A program made the translations under genes and the position numbers. Below the pieces are notes generated by a model, which was not told the origin of the DNA, searched no databases, and saw nothing but the letters and a program-made list of their open reading frames with translations. A stretch of 64,000 nucleotides of DNA from Bedellia somnulentella (Eukaryota > Arthropoda > Insecta > Lepidoptera > Bedelliidae), in contig OY755170.1 of assembly GCA_963576735.1 (NCBI GenBank), forward strand, positions 26,830,875-26,894,874. Direction: 5' to 3'. This document shows, piece by piece, positions 36,511 through 49,500 of this stretch. The first letter of the stretch is position 1. Each line of letters begins with the position of its first letter.

Positions 36511-37654
36511 GTGTCTTTGCCGTCTATTTTAGGGAATAGAAAATTGACGTCAAATGGGGAGATATTTAAATGAAACTAACTTCAATCGTACACCAATACC
36601 ATATATTATCTTATAGATGACAGTTCCGTCTAAAGCCATTAAATGTAATTAAATTGTATTTATTACAACACACAATTTCAACAACTCAAGTTCGTAACAC
36701 CTTCACTCATGTCCATAATAACAAAATAAGTACGTACTTATTATGATAGTAACACGGCAATTATTTGTTCAATCAGATACACATTCAGAATTACATTTCT
36801 ATCACACATTGAAATATCGTCAAAACACGGTTCTACTTAAGATTTATACTTATTATTGGACAATTATTAAATATAAATGCATATGTTTCACCTTAAATTA
36901 TGTACAGTCGCCATCAGATATATCAGAGCGGGCGAGGTACTCAAATATTTCTGAGCAACAATAAATTTCAATAAATTCTTTACGGTAAATAAGATCAATA
37001 AGATCTGAACACCCAATTCGCCACAAATATATGAGCAGTGGGTTTTCAATTAAATCTGAACACACAACGAGACAATAATATCTGAAAGCACAACTCGTCA
37101 AAGTTATCTGCTCAGACAGGATGATCATTAATATCTGAACATTTAAGGAATATATACCTTACAGCACTAGGCATACAGTTTAACATTCTTTAACTAACTA
37201 CGCTGAAATACATTTTCTACACAACCAACATTTGGTTTTATCAATGTCAAAACTAAAAAGAGTTTTTCTGCTGAGAGGTACAACTAGTTGTACGGTTAAT
37301 ATATTATTAGAAAAAAGTACATAATCGTTCCCCACTAACCAACTCTTTTTTGAATGGGTTTGTAGCTATATAATTTTTGCCGGTGCAAAAACATCAAGAG
37401 GTAAAATAACTTAGAATTTTCGAAACATGGTAGTACCAAACATAGTACCAGGGTAGCATAAATATAAATGCAGCTTTAATCAAATAAAAGGATAAGCTAG
37501 TTTTTACAAAATTATACTTTGTCCTGCAGTTTTCTCAAATGTATTAATCCTAGGTATTCATATGTATTATTATTAAATGAGGACAATAAATCTAATGGTT
37601 AATAAATAAAAATATAAAAAGAACATGAATTCTTAATAAAATACAAAAAATAAA

Positions 37655-37745
37655 CACAAGGAGGATTTGAACCCTGACGCAACGAATTATATGTATGATT
37701 TCTAAATTCTAATTACTAAACCGCTAGGCCATAGTGACTGACACA
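37655..37745 (-). repeat. tRNA-like SINE head
   Basis: Minus strand: CACTATGGCCTAGCGGTTTA (A box) and CAGGGTTCAAATCCTCC (B box). The D and T arms look tRNA-like, but the middle is too long and the stems fail. Confidence 0.7.
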
Positions 37746-38115
37746 ATAGTGGATGAAATATTGCAAAGCATTCATACCTATTTTAATTTGGCAGCTTTAA
37801 TATTACCATAGATATAGAAGCACACAGATTGGCAGTAAGTGACAAACGTCATAGTATTAAAGTCAAAAAAGGCAGGACTTCTCACGGACACGATAACAGC
37901 CTACAACGGTTTTGGCATAAAACATAAAAGAAAATAATTGACTTATTTTCGTTTATTCTGGTATTTAAGTCTTAGCTTTGGTTATTTTTTGATAAAGTTA
38001 TTAATATTTAACATCACAGAACCTAACCTACCTAAATCAAATACATATTATTTGGCAAACATAAATTTTTTAGCCATTTATGTCCAAATTAAGACTGTAA
38101 TAATCACCAGTCTAT

Positions 38116-38253
38116 CGACCGATTTCTGAATTGAGTAGTCAAGCTGAGAACAACTTAAGTATCGTTTTGTCTCATTCAGTTGTTAAGATTTCAATGCGAG
38201 AGAACGATACTTAAGTTGTTCTCAGCTGAAATACTCAATTCAGAAATCGGTCG
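38116..38253. mobile_element. Small palindromic MITE nested in the 36.9-39.0 kb element
   Basis: CGACCGATTTCTGAATTGAG at the left is complementary to the right end, and CTGAGAACAACTTAAGTATC is complementary to GATACTTAAGTTGTTCTCAG. Total 138 bp with a loop of about 20 bp. Confidence 0.85.
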
Positions 38254-39877
38254 TATATGTTTTATTATAGATCTCAAAGTTTTCAATGCAAATATATGAT
38301 AAATAATATCGTTTTTCATCATATTATTACAATAACAAATACGTGAATTTTTATCAATTTTAGTAGGGCTATTATGGAATCCGCTATACTAATATCACGC
38401 ACATACACTCATTTACGCACACCGTTGTACTTATTTTGGTTTCGGTTCCAATCATCTTTGTATTGCCCATCTATATACGTAAGTATAGCATAATCAATCT
38501 GTGAATATTTGATAAATACATGCAGTGACGGTTATGTGTACCATTTTTGTGAATTGCCAAATATTTTATTCAAAAGTGTCTCTTGTAACAAGACCGTAAA
38601 GTTATTTTTCGTAGATTTATATTTTGTATACCTACTAATTTTGTAAAAGGAAAATTCATTACATCTGTACGATTACATTTAAGAATTTTAAACTGTATAC
38701 CTAATGCTTTAAGGTATATATTCCTTAAATGTTCATATATTTATGATCACCCTGTCTGAGCAGATAACTTTGACGAGTTGTGCTTTCAGATATTATTGTC
38801 TCGTTGTGTGTTTAGATTTAATTGAAAAACCACTGCTCATATATTTGTGGCGAATTGAGTGTGCAGATATTATTGATCTTATTTACCGTAAAGAATTTAT
38901 TGAAATTTATTGTTGCTCAGAAATATTTGAGTACCTCGACCGCTCCGATATATCTGATGGCGACTGTACGAGTTCATTTTACATCGATGACAACATTTAG
39001 ATTTCACTACGTATGAATTAAATACAAGTTATCTTTGGAATGAATAATACAAAGCTGTAGGTTAGTATCGTTAAAAAAACTGTCAAGATTTTATCGCGTT
39101 GCAATTTTTTATTTCGCCTCTATTATAAAATGCAAGTAAATAAATTGTGTTGTTTATGTATAAATTAACTATAATGATATGATTGTTGGACTGTATGGTA
39201 TACAGACATACCACCACCATAGTTCTTTACTTAGTGCCATGTTTCTTTGGGAAGACAGTGGAGGAGCAATCTCAAAAAGAAATATATTTATTTGACTAAA
39301 TCCAAGTCCGAGATGAAGGGAATGAGGTGTGAACAGAGTCAGGTGATGGTACTAAATAGCTTGTCTCAGCCTAAACCACTGATATACTTATGGTGAAAAT
39401 CTGAGCCAAGCTATTACCCGTTTCTTCCAGCATGTTATTAAGTAATTGACATAAGTACAATATGTAACTAAGCTTTTTGTTGATAGCTGCGAAATGGTAA
39501 ATGTACCGAAACATTTATATCAAAGTTTTTATTAACAAATATATATGCTACTTGACTAAGTCAATTTAATAAGTTAATTAATTAAAATATACATCCATAG
39601 AAATTTCCTGATTTAGGGAAACCTTTACATAGATTTCTTGTTAAATATAAGATTACTTAGTAAAACCCTGCGGTTCCTAAACATCAAGTCGTAAACATAT
39701 CCATATTGGTTCTAACAGTAAAATGTTATAAATATTAAGTGAGTCCAACACCGAACTTTAAGCCTTTCTTTTAATGTTGTCAAAATCACTTCTCACTGAC
39801 CGGATACTCTCATACCGAAAGTCCAAAACTGAATCCGGCATCAATTCACTGCTATGCCTAGGCATTAAAACTGCGCG

Positions 39878-40300
39878 ATTGGCCTAGACCTCGTTTTTAA
39901 CACATACCCTTTTTATATTTTAAATTGTTAAAAGTCAAACTAAACAACTTTGCCTATGGAATGCTTATCTGAAATATTGTAATTTTAAAAATAATTAATA
40001 ATTAAAAAGTGTCACTGCTTAGATCAAACTGAGAAAGTATGGTGAGTTTCTTAGCCTATGCTAAAATAAAAATAAAAACATATGGTCAAATCACAAGATG
40101 TTTTTGTTTTATTTCAACCGAGGCTAAGAACCTTACTACACTTTCTCAGTTTGATCTAGGTACGACACTTTTTATGTATTAATTATTTTGATAATCACAC
40201 TATTTTAGATGAGCATTCATTAGGCAAAGTTGTTTAGTTTGATGTCTTTAATCAATTTAAATATAAAAAAGTATGTTTTAAAATCGAGGTCTAGGCCAAT
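39878..40300. mobile_element. Inverted-repeat MITE about 423 bp
   Basis: Ends ATTGGCCTAGACCTCG and its complement. Arms pair for about 185 bp with mismatches, for example AGTGTCACTGCTTAGATCAA with TTGATCTAGGTACGACACTT. It lies about 170 bp beyond the ABHD16A stop codon, so it is probably in or next to the 3' UTR. Confidence 0.82.
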
Positions 40301-40472
40301 TACACTGGCACTTTAGCACGCATAGTTTAACTATGTGATGTTGTTGTGTGCATAAAGTGATTTAACGGAATGGTTCAAATACACTAGTGTATCGCACAGT
40401 CCTAGGCCTATACATGGGTACAGAATTGCATCTACAGTGTCTCATCGGTGTTGGGTTCATATACCTTAACCC

Positions 40473-40571
40473 CTATCGAACCAACTTCATCCTCAGCATA
40501 ATTCGCGCGAAGACATCTTCGGGAAGGGGCTGGCAGTGCGTCGAGTCAAAGTCCGTCAAGTGGTTATTTAT
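40473..40571 (-). CDS. ABHD16A: ABHD16A last exon
   Basis: 33 codons with TAG. INNHLTDFDSTHCQPLPEDV then FARIMLRMKLVR. The His in STHC aligns with the predicted triad histidine. Acceptor TTTCAG. Confidence 0.92.
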   Translation of the reverse strand: MNNHLTDFDSTHCQPLPEDVFARIMLRMKLVR

Positions 40572-43500
40572 CTGAAAATTATTTTAAATGGTTAGATTAT
40601 GAAACTAAGCCTTGGCTGTCACTCCGTCTGTACTGTAAGTTGTAGCTCATAAACCGGGATAGTTAGACAGATGATGTATATAAAAAAATACCAAAAACAA
40701 AAATAACAGACAACAAAAAAAACATAGAATATATTTTGATATTAATAAATGGTAGATGTTCGAAATTATTCGCAAGTTTTGCAATGTTTTCGGTAATTGA
40801 ACCCAGACCTACAAATAAAATAAAACCAACACACGCTATTGTTTTCTGCATTAAAAAATCTAATATAATGTCATGTATAAAATACATTGTTTCATATCTG
40901 CATTAGATGTGGAGGTTCGTTCTGAGCTATGATGCCAGTAGCACTTGGCTATAATATAAATTATAAATAAATTGATGACATCCGTGGCTGAGTGGATTGA
41001 TGACTAGATGCTTCTTGCTTCGGAGGTTCAGCATAATCAATTCTTTCTTAGTCTTGAATGTTTTTTTTTTTAAATATATAAAATATATAATTATGAATAT
41101 ATTGTTGAGTTCGTATCCCATAAAACAAATTATTAAGTTGTAATAAGTTAACTTGATCTGTGTAATATATGTCTGTAAAGAATAATAAATGTCATAAAAG
41201 CAAGAGTGATTTCTAGAGATTGTGCAAAGTGGTAATCGATAGTATCTGCCTACCCCAATGGGATAATGGGGTACCAAGTGCTTCAAATGTGGCAGACACA
41301 GAATTCTTTGTTTATATATTATTTAATGCTGTGTAGTGTAGTGTAGGCCTTAACAGAAAACCAGTGTTTTGCCACTTGGCAATATCAAGCGCTGAGTTAG
41401 GACCTAGTTTGTGTTACCATAGCACTAATTTTATGTCAAAAATATTGTTTTTCTCACTTTATGTATTGTTTTTTTATATTGTATGTGGTGTTTTGTCAAC
41501 ATAAATAAACAAGTTATCTATCTATCTAAGTAAGTAAATAGCTATGGTCCTTACCAAATTCAAAGCCATCTGCACCCTTCTATCGGGATGGGTTTCAGCG
41601 ACAGAATCCCGTTGAGACTGCACGACACCATGAAAGCGTCGGACCGAAGACCAGACATAGCCTTCAAGAGTGGGATAGCGGCTATCCATAATTTTCAGCA
41701 GTAGTTCGTTTCCGCGGTTCGATTTGAGCACGCCCGGGCTGTGGAATAATACAGAAAAAATAATAATTGCACTATGCAGACAATAAATAAAATATAAAGA
41801 CTAGTATAATTTAAGGTTAATGGATATAGTGCACAGGTTAGTTATCAATGGTACACAGCAATATACAGGGAACTGCTATGAATATGCTGTTGTAAAAGTT
41901 TATTTCATTGACATCCATTATTATGACTCGACATTGAACACGCTATAACAATATATGGGATAAAAAATAAAATACTCGTTTACTTTTGGACATTTTGAAA
42001 AATTTGTTACGTCGAAGGTGAGGGTTTTATTTAACATGTGGCATGTAATTTTTATTGTATATAATTTAGTCAAACAACTATTTTTAATTAATTTTTATAA
42101 AGCAGCTAAGTGAGCATTTTTTTAAGATTTCGTGTTTTTTTTTTAAACTAGGTTTTTTTTAAAAAAAAACTTTAAAACTCACGTCATGCAAATAATCTCA
42201 TCGTTGGTCCTCCTGACCAAGTGGACGGGTCCAGGGTAGCGAGTGACCAGCTCCCCCACGTTGAGGTCCACGTGGCTCCGGACCACTTCCTTCACCAGCA
42301 ACTTCCAAGATGGCGGCATCTGGCGCTCGGCCAACGGGAGTAGGTCGTCGAAAGTTGCGTCTAGGATCTAGGATGAATTTAGATACCAATTTATTTATAT
42401 GGGAGATTTAACATGTTAAGTTTATAATCTAGTGAACACTTCATTGGCCAAAATAATTAGATGTGTATATGAATAATAATTGATAGTGGGAAGTATAGCT
42501 TTTGGCTATTGATTTAGTAATGATATGTGAACTTCGTATAAGGTACATAGTTAAAGCAAAGATAATTTTCGTTCAGAAACGTCGAAATTCCAATAATAAT
42601 TTTATTATCTGTTTTAATTGTGTTATCAATAAATCTTTAATTTAATAGAGGTTGAATATATTTTTTTATTTTGGTTTTTAGATTTTGTCAGATTCGTTTA
42701 AAAACTGTTAGCACAAAAAACTTGTTCACAGCAAGAACCAAAATAATTACCAAAGCCTTAGCCGCGGGGTACTCGGCAGCGGCCCAGGCGGCGGTGTATC
42801 CTCCAATGCTCCATCCGAACAAAACGATATTCTCCATCTTGAAACCCAGCTCGTTAATTGCGTATTGGACTACCGCGCTCACAGCGTTTTGCTCCTGAGA
42901 GGGGAACGGGAGACCCTGAAATTGTCCAACTGTTAATACTTGTAGCGAAATCTCAAGAATATATTTAAAAAAAGTCGCAAACGAAGGTATATAAATTTGC
43001 AAGCTTGTAGGTTATACAAACGCACATTTAAAAGTAATACGATTTCAAGTAAGATAATTAAAAATTAAACAATGTCATTTGCCACAATAGATGAATATAA
43101 ATGACCTAAGACCAATATATAAAACCCCTTAATTTGTTACCTATTAACAAGTTTAAACAATATCAAACTCTGAAATACACTTGAACTCTTTTGTTTGGCA
43201 GTAAACTGGCATTTTTTACTCAGTCTAAGCGTACTGAAAATATGATTGTTATGGTTTTATCTAGCTTGCAATCGCTGATCCACACTTGATATTATTGAAC
43301 GTGTTTCGCTACAATGAGATGACTGTAAAAATAACATCATTATTAATTACATCACAGGAGCCACAATCTTTCATATTGTTCGCATGTACATTAAAATCAT
43401 TAAGCATTTATTAAAAGTAAAAATCAACTTCTAAAGGATAAAGTGATAGATGGTAAGTGTAAGTTGAAAACCTATTACTAACCATCTTTTACTTCGCCAA

Positions 43501-46500
43501 CTTTTGGGATTTAAAACTACACTACTATAGTACTATATACGTATCTACTAAAACAACATCTAAAGCACATTTTTACAACATCAATAATATTCACAATGGC
43601 AATCTTTAAAAAACAAAAATAACTTACAGTGCTAGTAGCGAATCCCGGATGGTTCCATCCCAAAACTGAATATCCCGCTTTAATGGGCGTAATCATGATT
43701 CCGATTTCATAGAAGCCGGAATTACCCTCGCAACAGAGCACCAGAGTCCTGCTTTTTGGATCCTGGTCGCGGCGATCAACAAACATGGTGTCAATATGGT
43801 TTCCATCGGCTGTAGTTATCTTTGCGCGCTTGCCCTTGTACCTTTCCACCAGAAGGGCCCTACCTTGCAGCAGGGCTGTCCCTATTAAATTATCAGTCCA
43901 TATAAGTTTTCATGCGTGGTATTATAATCGAACAGAGTTACAAAAGCTTTTAGTGTGTAAGGTTTTTTTTCTACACACTAAATTGGCATGCAACGCAAAC
44001 TGACACCGTAAGTCGCCCTTAAAAAGGCGCTCCCTCACTGGGCAGAGCATTCGCATGTTATGTAACGTTGTAGATTTGAGCATTACATCAGTGAAGGAGG
44101 AGAACCGAGCGTAACAATGCGCACCTTGTAATGAAATATATATGATAACACGCAAATGCTTGCCAGTCAGGGAAGTATAATTGTAATGTAATGCTCAAAG
44201 ACGAATCAATAATGTTACAGCACACGTGAATGCTCCCGGAAACAACCTTAAGACGCTGCGGGTGACAAGTTATCTGCGAAAATAATATGTGTCTTTAGTC
44301 ATTTAAGGTTGTTGGCGGGGGAAGGAGGGGGGGGGGGAACATCAATTACGTTACTTAAATGTTAACTTACGTAAATTCAACCTGAATTCTAGGAAACGCC
44401 GAACGGCGGGTTCCCAGTTTCCTGAAACCACTGTATAATCAAAATTTGTACACTGGTGACTGAAAACCAGGTGTTAAGCCAAAAATCAAAAAAGGTTATG
44501 CAATCAATATGGTAATGCAATTAAAAATTTAGCGATTTAGAGTTAAAATTAAAATATATTTTATCTTAGCATGCAGATTATTTGTTGCCTCTTCAAGTGT
44601 TAAGATTACATGACGTCATGCAGCTACGTTCGGCGATACTTAGAACTCACCAAGTAGGTTGTGTATGATCCCCAACGCTCCCGGATAGATGAGGCGCAAT
44701 GCAAACGTGTGAACGGCGAGGAACGCAAACATTTGCAGCGCCGTCCTGCGCGGCCAAGACAGATCTGCGTTTACGGTCGATCGGAACGGATTCTCGCTAT
44801 ACCAGTGCTTTTTGCTGCAAACAATATTGACTAAATTACTATGACCATCGGACAAACAGTGATGATATATCATTGATCAATAAAACTTGAGCAAAGTTCC
44901 CACGTTTTTCGTCGATGATGGAAATTGCTGTTACAATACAAACTTACGCAGTCGGGGGCTCAGCATACGATACAGGCCAAGCCTTGAAGTCGAAATCATA
45001 TTTCCTGATCACTTCGATTTGGCTTGGGTCTGTCGGATAGGCGTTCAGTGCATTCAGAAACTGCATATATTTGGGGTTGGTGAGTCTACCGATGCCCCGA
45101 AGGAGGAAGGCGAAGACTACCATTCCTCCTACGGCAGCGGCGATGTAACCCAGACCCCTTGAGTCATCCAGGGTGTAACGTCTGTAGGCATACATGCACA
45201 GCAGCGGTGATGCATACATACTGACTTGGAATAGAGTCTGAGCCTGTAACAATTATACATTTAAAATAAAATAAGATTAAATCTGCGTAGAAAAAGACTT
45301 AGAATAGCACTTCTCCATTTGTTGACGTGACGACTTAAGGTTTGAAGCTTTTTAAATGATTCTAAAATATCGTTTTTACAATATATATCTCATCTGAAAT
45401 ACAGTCTGCACAAATAGTTGACGGTGCCAATAGTTAAATTGAATTAAAACAATACTAACTACTTATACCAAACTAGACCACAGTATACCCGTATGAAGGT
45501 TTGTACTAAATATTACTAAATTTGAAAGTAGCCAAACCGATTCGACCTGGCGCAAAGAGTGCCGTAATTAAATTTATTTTCGTTCATCTAGCGGCAACAA
45601 AAACACGTCATCCGTGAAAATTTAAGCTGACTAACTCTCACTGTTTATGAGATACAGCCTACAGTACAGACGGACAGACAGCGAAGTCTTAATAATAGGA
45701 TGGATGAAGAACCCCGAAAAGGTGGTGGTGGTGATTTCTGAAATTCATCTGTCATTCTGTCCCCTACTCAGAACCTAACTTAGCAACCTAAACTAATTCA
45801 AATTCAAAATGTTCAGTTCAAACTATGTGCATATACGTGTAAACAACAAAGTCAATAATGCAATAGTGCATTGTCGGGCCCGGGACGCGGGTCATTGCGG
45901 CTGCGCTCGTCTACACAAGATGGCTGGGACTCCGACCACGGGAGCATGCGCTAACACCGACGCCGCGCCCCGCCAGCCCCGGCCTCGCGTCCCACTTGTT
46001 GAACTTAGGAGAAATGACGCTAAATGTGCGCGCAGTCGCAATGACCTACAGACTACTCATGTAAATAGACTACCGGAATGCTTTAACGGCGTGAATGGTG
46101 GAGTCTTGAGTTTGTGAAGAATAAATAAAGCATCGGTAGTCTGCAAACCCTTCTACTAAACCCTGCTTTGCGCGTGGTCCGATTTAACACGCTCTCGGCC
46201 TACAAATCGGATCCTTTTTTAACCGACTTCAAAAAAAGGAGTGTTCTCAATTCGACCGGTATATTTTTTTTTTTTTTTTTTTTTTATGTATGTTCGCCGA
46301 TTACTTCGCCATTTATGAACCGATTTTGATTATTATTTTTTTATTCGAAAGAAGATACTCCCGAATTGGTACCATGATGAGGATATCAGGGTCTGATGAT
46401 GGGATCCTGGAGAAATCGAGGGGAACCCTCAAATTTTATAGGCAAATGTACCGCGTTTACATATTTTCTGAACTTATATTGGCATTTGCTTCTGAAAATC

Positions 46501-49500
46501 ATATTGTTATGCTGCTGAGCTGATGATAGAAGGTGTGGATCCTCAATCACTAGGTATTAGGAAACAGTTCTTTCCACATTCTATATAGATTTATACTCCT
46601 CTTCGTAGCTTTTATGAAGAGAAGTACAGGTTCACTAAACATTTCTTTTGTTATGTTATTGTTACCGAGAAAGTACCATGAGACCAGGATCTGATGATGG
46701 CATCCCAGGAAATCGAGGGGACTGTCGAAACTCACAATTATGTGACAGTGTATTTGTTCAAAACGCCGATAGGCCTGCCCTGTATAACGTGAGAACACTG
46801 CCTAATAAATCGTGGGTACTCTGAACAACAGGTGACAATGTCACGTGATATTCAGAAGTATTACTACCTCTGCTAACCCCTTCAGGGATATTCGGCGTGA
46901 GCGTTTGAGTCTTTCTTGGTAATGTAAGGTTACATATGGTTGAGCCTATTTAATATCGTACTATAATAGAAATACCGGAAATACGAAGAATCATACAGTA
47001 ATTGTCGCTTCCTCATCCGAGAGGCATCTTTGCCAGGTCTACCCATCTCTAAAACTCGTAAAATAAAATAATTTTTAACAAAAAGAAAACCGACTTCATA
47101 GAAAAACAACCGAAAATAAACAATCTAGTACTAAAAAGTACGAAATAAGTTTTTTAATTGAATATGAGTACTGTGATTGATACCTTAGCAATTTCTTTAT
47201 TCCACACGCGTCAGTTCAACCTACCTAAATATTACAATTCTCTTAAATTAATTTTTGAGTCGGTGCCAGACAAACAAAAGTAAATTCACCCTGCTATCTA
47301 TCTCTGATTATTACAATCTAAAAAATATTATATCGTACAAAAATCAATTTACCCTACAACTACAAGGTACCCTACATTTTACATGTATATGAAGTGCGAA
47401 ATACACACTTCTTATTATCAATAATCATCGAGGCTGGCACCGGCTCACAAATTAATTTAAGAGAATTGTAATATTTAGGTAGGTTGAACTGACGCGTGTG
47501 GAATAAAGAAATTGCTAAGGTATCAATCACAGTACTCATATTCAATTAAAAAACTTATTTCGTACTTTTTAGTACTAGATTGTTTATTTTCGGTTGTTTT
47601 TCTATGAAGTCGGTTTTCTTTTTGTTAATTTGTATTATATTATTATGACTTTGGTTCATATAATAGCATTATTTTTTTAAGTCCTGCCTACCTCAATGAG
47701 TACTAATGGCGTGAGTATATATTTGTATGTTATTTAAGTTCAAAGATAACTAGTGTATATCAACCTAGTCTATGCAACCAAATCAAGTTCAAATACAAAA
47801 TGTTTAGTTCTATACGTGTAAGCAATAAAATCAATAATGCACTGGAATGATCTCCAAACGACCTCAGAGGTGCATTGTCGGGCCCGGGACGCGGGTCATT
47901 GCGGCTGCGCTCGTCTACGCAAGATGGACGGGACGCCGACACGGGAGCATGCGCTAACCCCGCCGCCGCGCCGCCAGCCCCGGCCTCGCGTCCCACTTGT
48001 TGAACTTCGGAGAAATGACGCCAAATGCGCGCGCAGTCGCAATGACACACAGACTACTCATGTACCACGACTGACACAATGAATTTAATAACGTAATTTT
48101 TACTGTGTCCCTAAACATTGCAAACCTATGAGCCAACACATTACATCGCATAAACAACGACCTGTATTCCCTACCTATATCAAAACTATCTTTAATGTCA
48201 CTAGTCATCCATTGACCAAGATATTAGGACTTAGGAGAAAGAATGCTAAATGCTAGCGCAGTTGCAATGACCCACAGACTACTCATGTAGATAGACTGCC
48301 GGAATGCTTTAAATGATTTTTACTGTATCCCAATTGCTAAGTTTAACTAACCATGTGACAGTATGTTTCGTAAAAAACGGTGATTGGCGTGCCCTCTATC
48401 AGTGATTACACTATTCAAGCTAAACGTGAGTATTCTGAACACCGAGTGACAATATCACTTGATGCTAAGAAGTATCGGTACCTCTGTAACCCCTTCGTGG
48501 ATATACGCATGAACGTTTGAGTCTTGAGTTTGAGAAGGATATATGAAAACATCACTAGTCTTCAAACCCTACTACTAAACCCTGCTTTGAGTTTAGTTCA
48601 AACTATGTGCATATACGTGTAAGCTATAAAATCAATAATGCACTGGAATGATCTCCAAACGACCTCAGAGGTGCATTGTCGGGCCCGGGACGCGGGTCAT
48701 TGCGGCTGCGCTCGTCTATGCAAGATGGACGGGACGCCGACACGGGAGCATGCGCTAACCCCGCCGCCGCGCCGCCAGCCCCGGCCTCGCGTCCCACTTG
48801 TTGAACTTCGGAGAAATGACGCCAAATGCGCGCGCAGTCGCAATGACACACAGACTACTCATGTACCACGACTGACACAATGAATTTAATAACGTAATTT
48901 TTACTGTGTCCCTAAACATTGCAAACCTATGAGCCAACACATTACATCGCATAAACAACGACCTGTATTCCCTACCTATATCAAAACTATCTTTAATATC
49001 ACTAGTTATCCATTGACCAAGATATTAGGACTTAGGAGATAGGACGCTAAATGCTAGCGCAGTCGCAATGACCCACAGACTACTCATGTAAATAGACTAC
49101 CGGAATGCTTTAACGGTGTGAACGGTGGAGTCTTGAGTTTGAGAAGAATAAATAAAAACATAGGTAGTCTGCAAACCCTTCTACTAAACCCTGCTTTGTG
49201 CGTGGTCCGACTTAACACACTCTCGGCCTACAAATCGGACCCTTTTTTTGTATTGTATTATTATCACTTTGGTTCATATAATAGCATTATTTTTTAAAGT
49301 CCTGCCTACCTCAATGAGTACTAATGGCGTGAGTATATGTTTGTATGTTATTTAAGTTCAAAGATAACTAGTGTATATCAACCTAGTCTATGCAACCAAA
49401 TCAAGTTCAAATACAAAATGTTTAGTTCTATACGTGTAAGCAATAAAATCAATAATGCACTGGAATGATCTCCAAACGACCTCAGAGGTGCATTGTCGAG

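Larger units (their letters stand above)
36902..38969. mobile_element. 2.07 kb non-autonomous DNA transposon with long terminal inverted repeats
   Basis: Ends GTACAGTCGCCATCAGATAT and its complement. Inverted arms of about 290 bp (36902-37200 and 38681-38969) contain repeated ATCTGAACA motifs. The 1.5 kb centre has no transposase; it contains a second small palindrome (38116-38253) and a tRNA-like SINE head (37655-37745). Confidence 0.87.

Noticed and set aside
37655..37745. tRNA gene on the minus strand
   Set aside because: The region between the boxes is too long and the stems do not close; treated as SINE-derived.
38743..39000. 85-codon plus-strand gene
   Set aside because: It lies wholly in the terminal inverted repeat of a transposon; the mirror frame in the other arm at 36898-37128 is the same sequence.
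44370..44440. Extra ABHD16A exon between 44651 and 43875
   Set aside because: CAGG/GTAAG-like sites are visible, but the flanking exons join perfectly in phase without it and the segment matches no part of the family.
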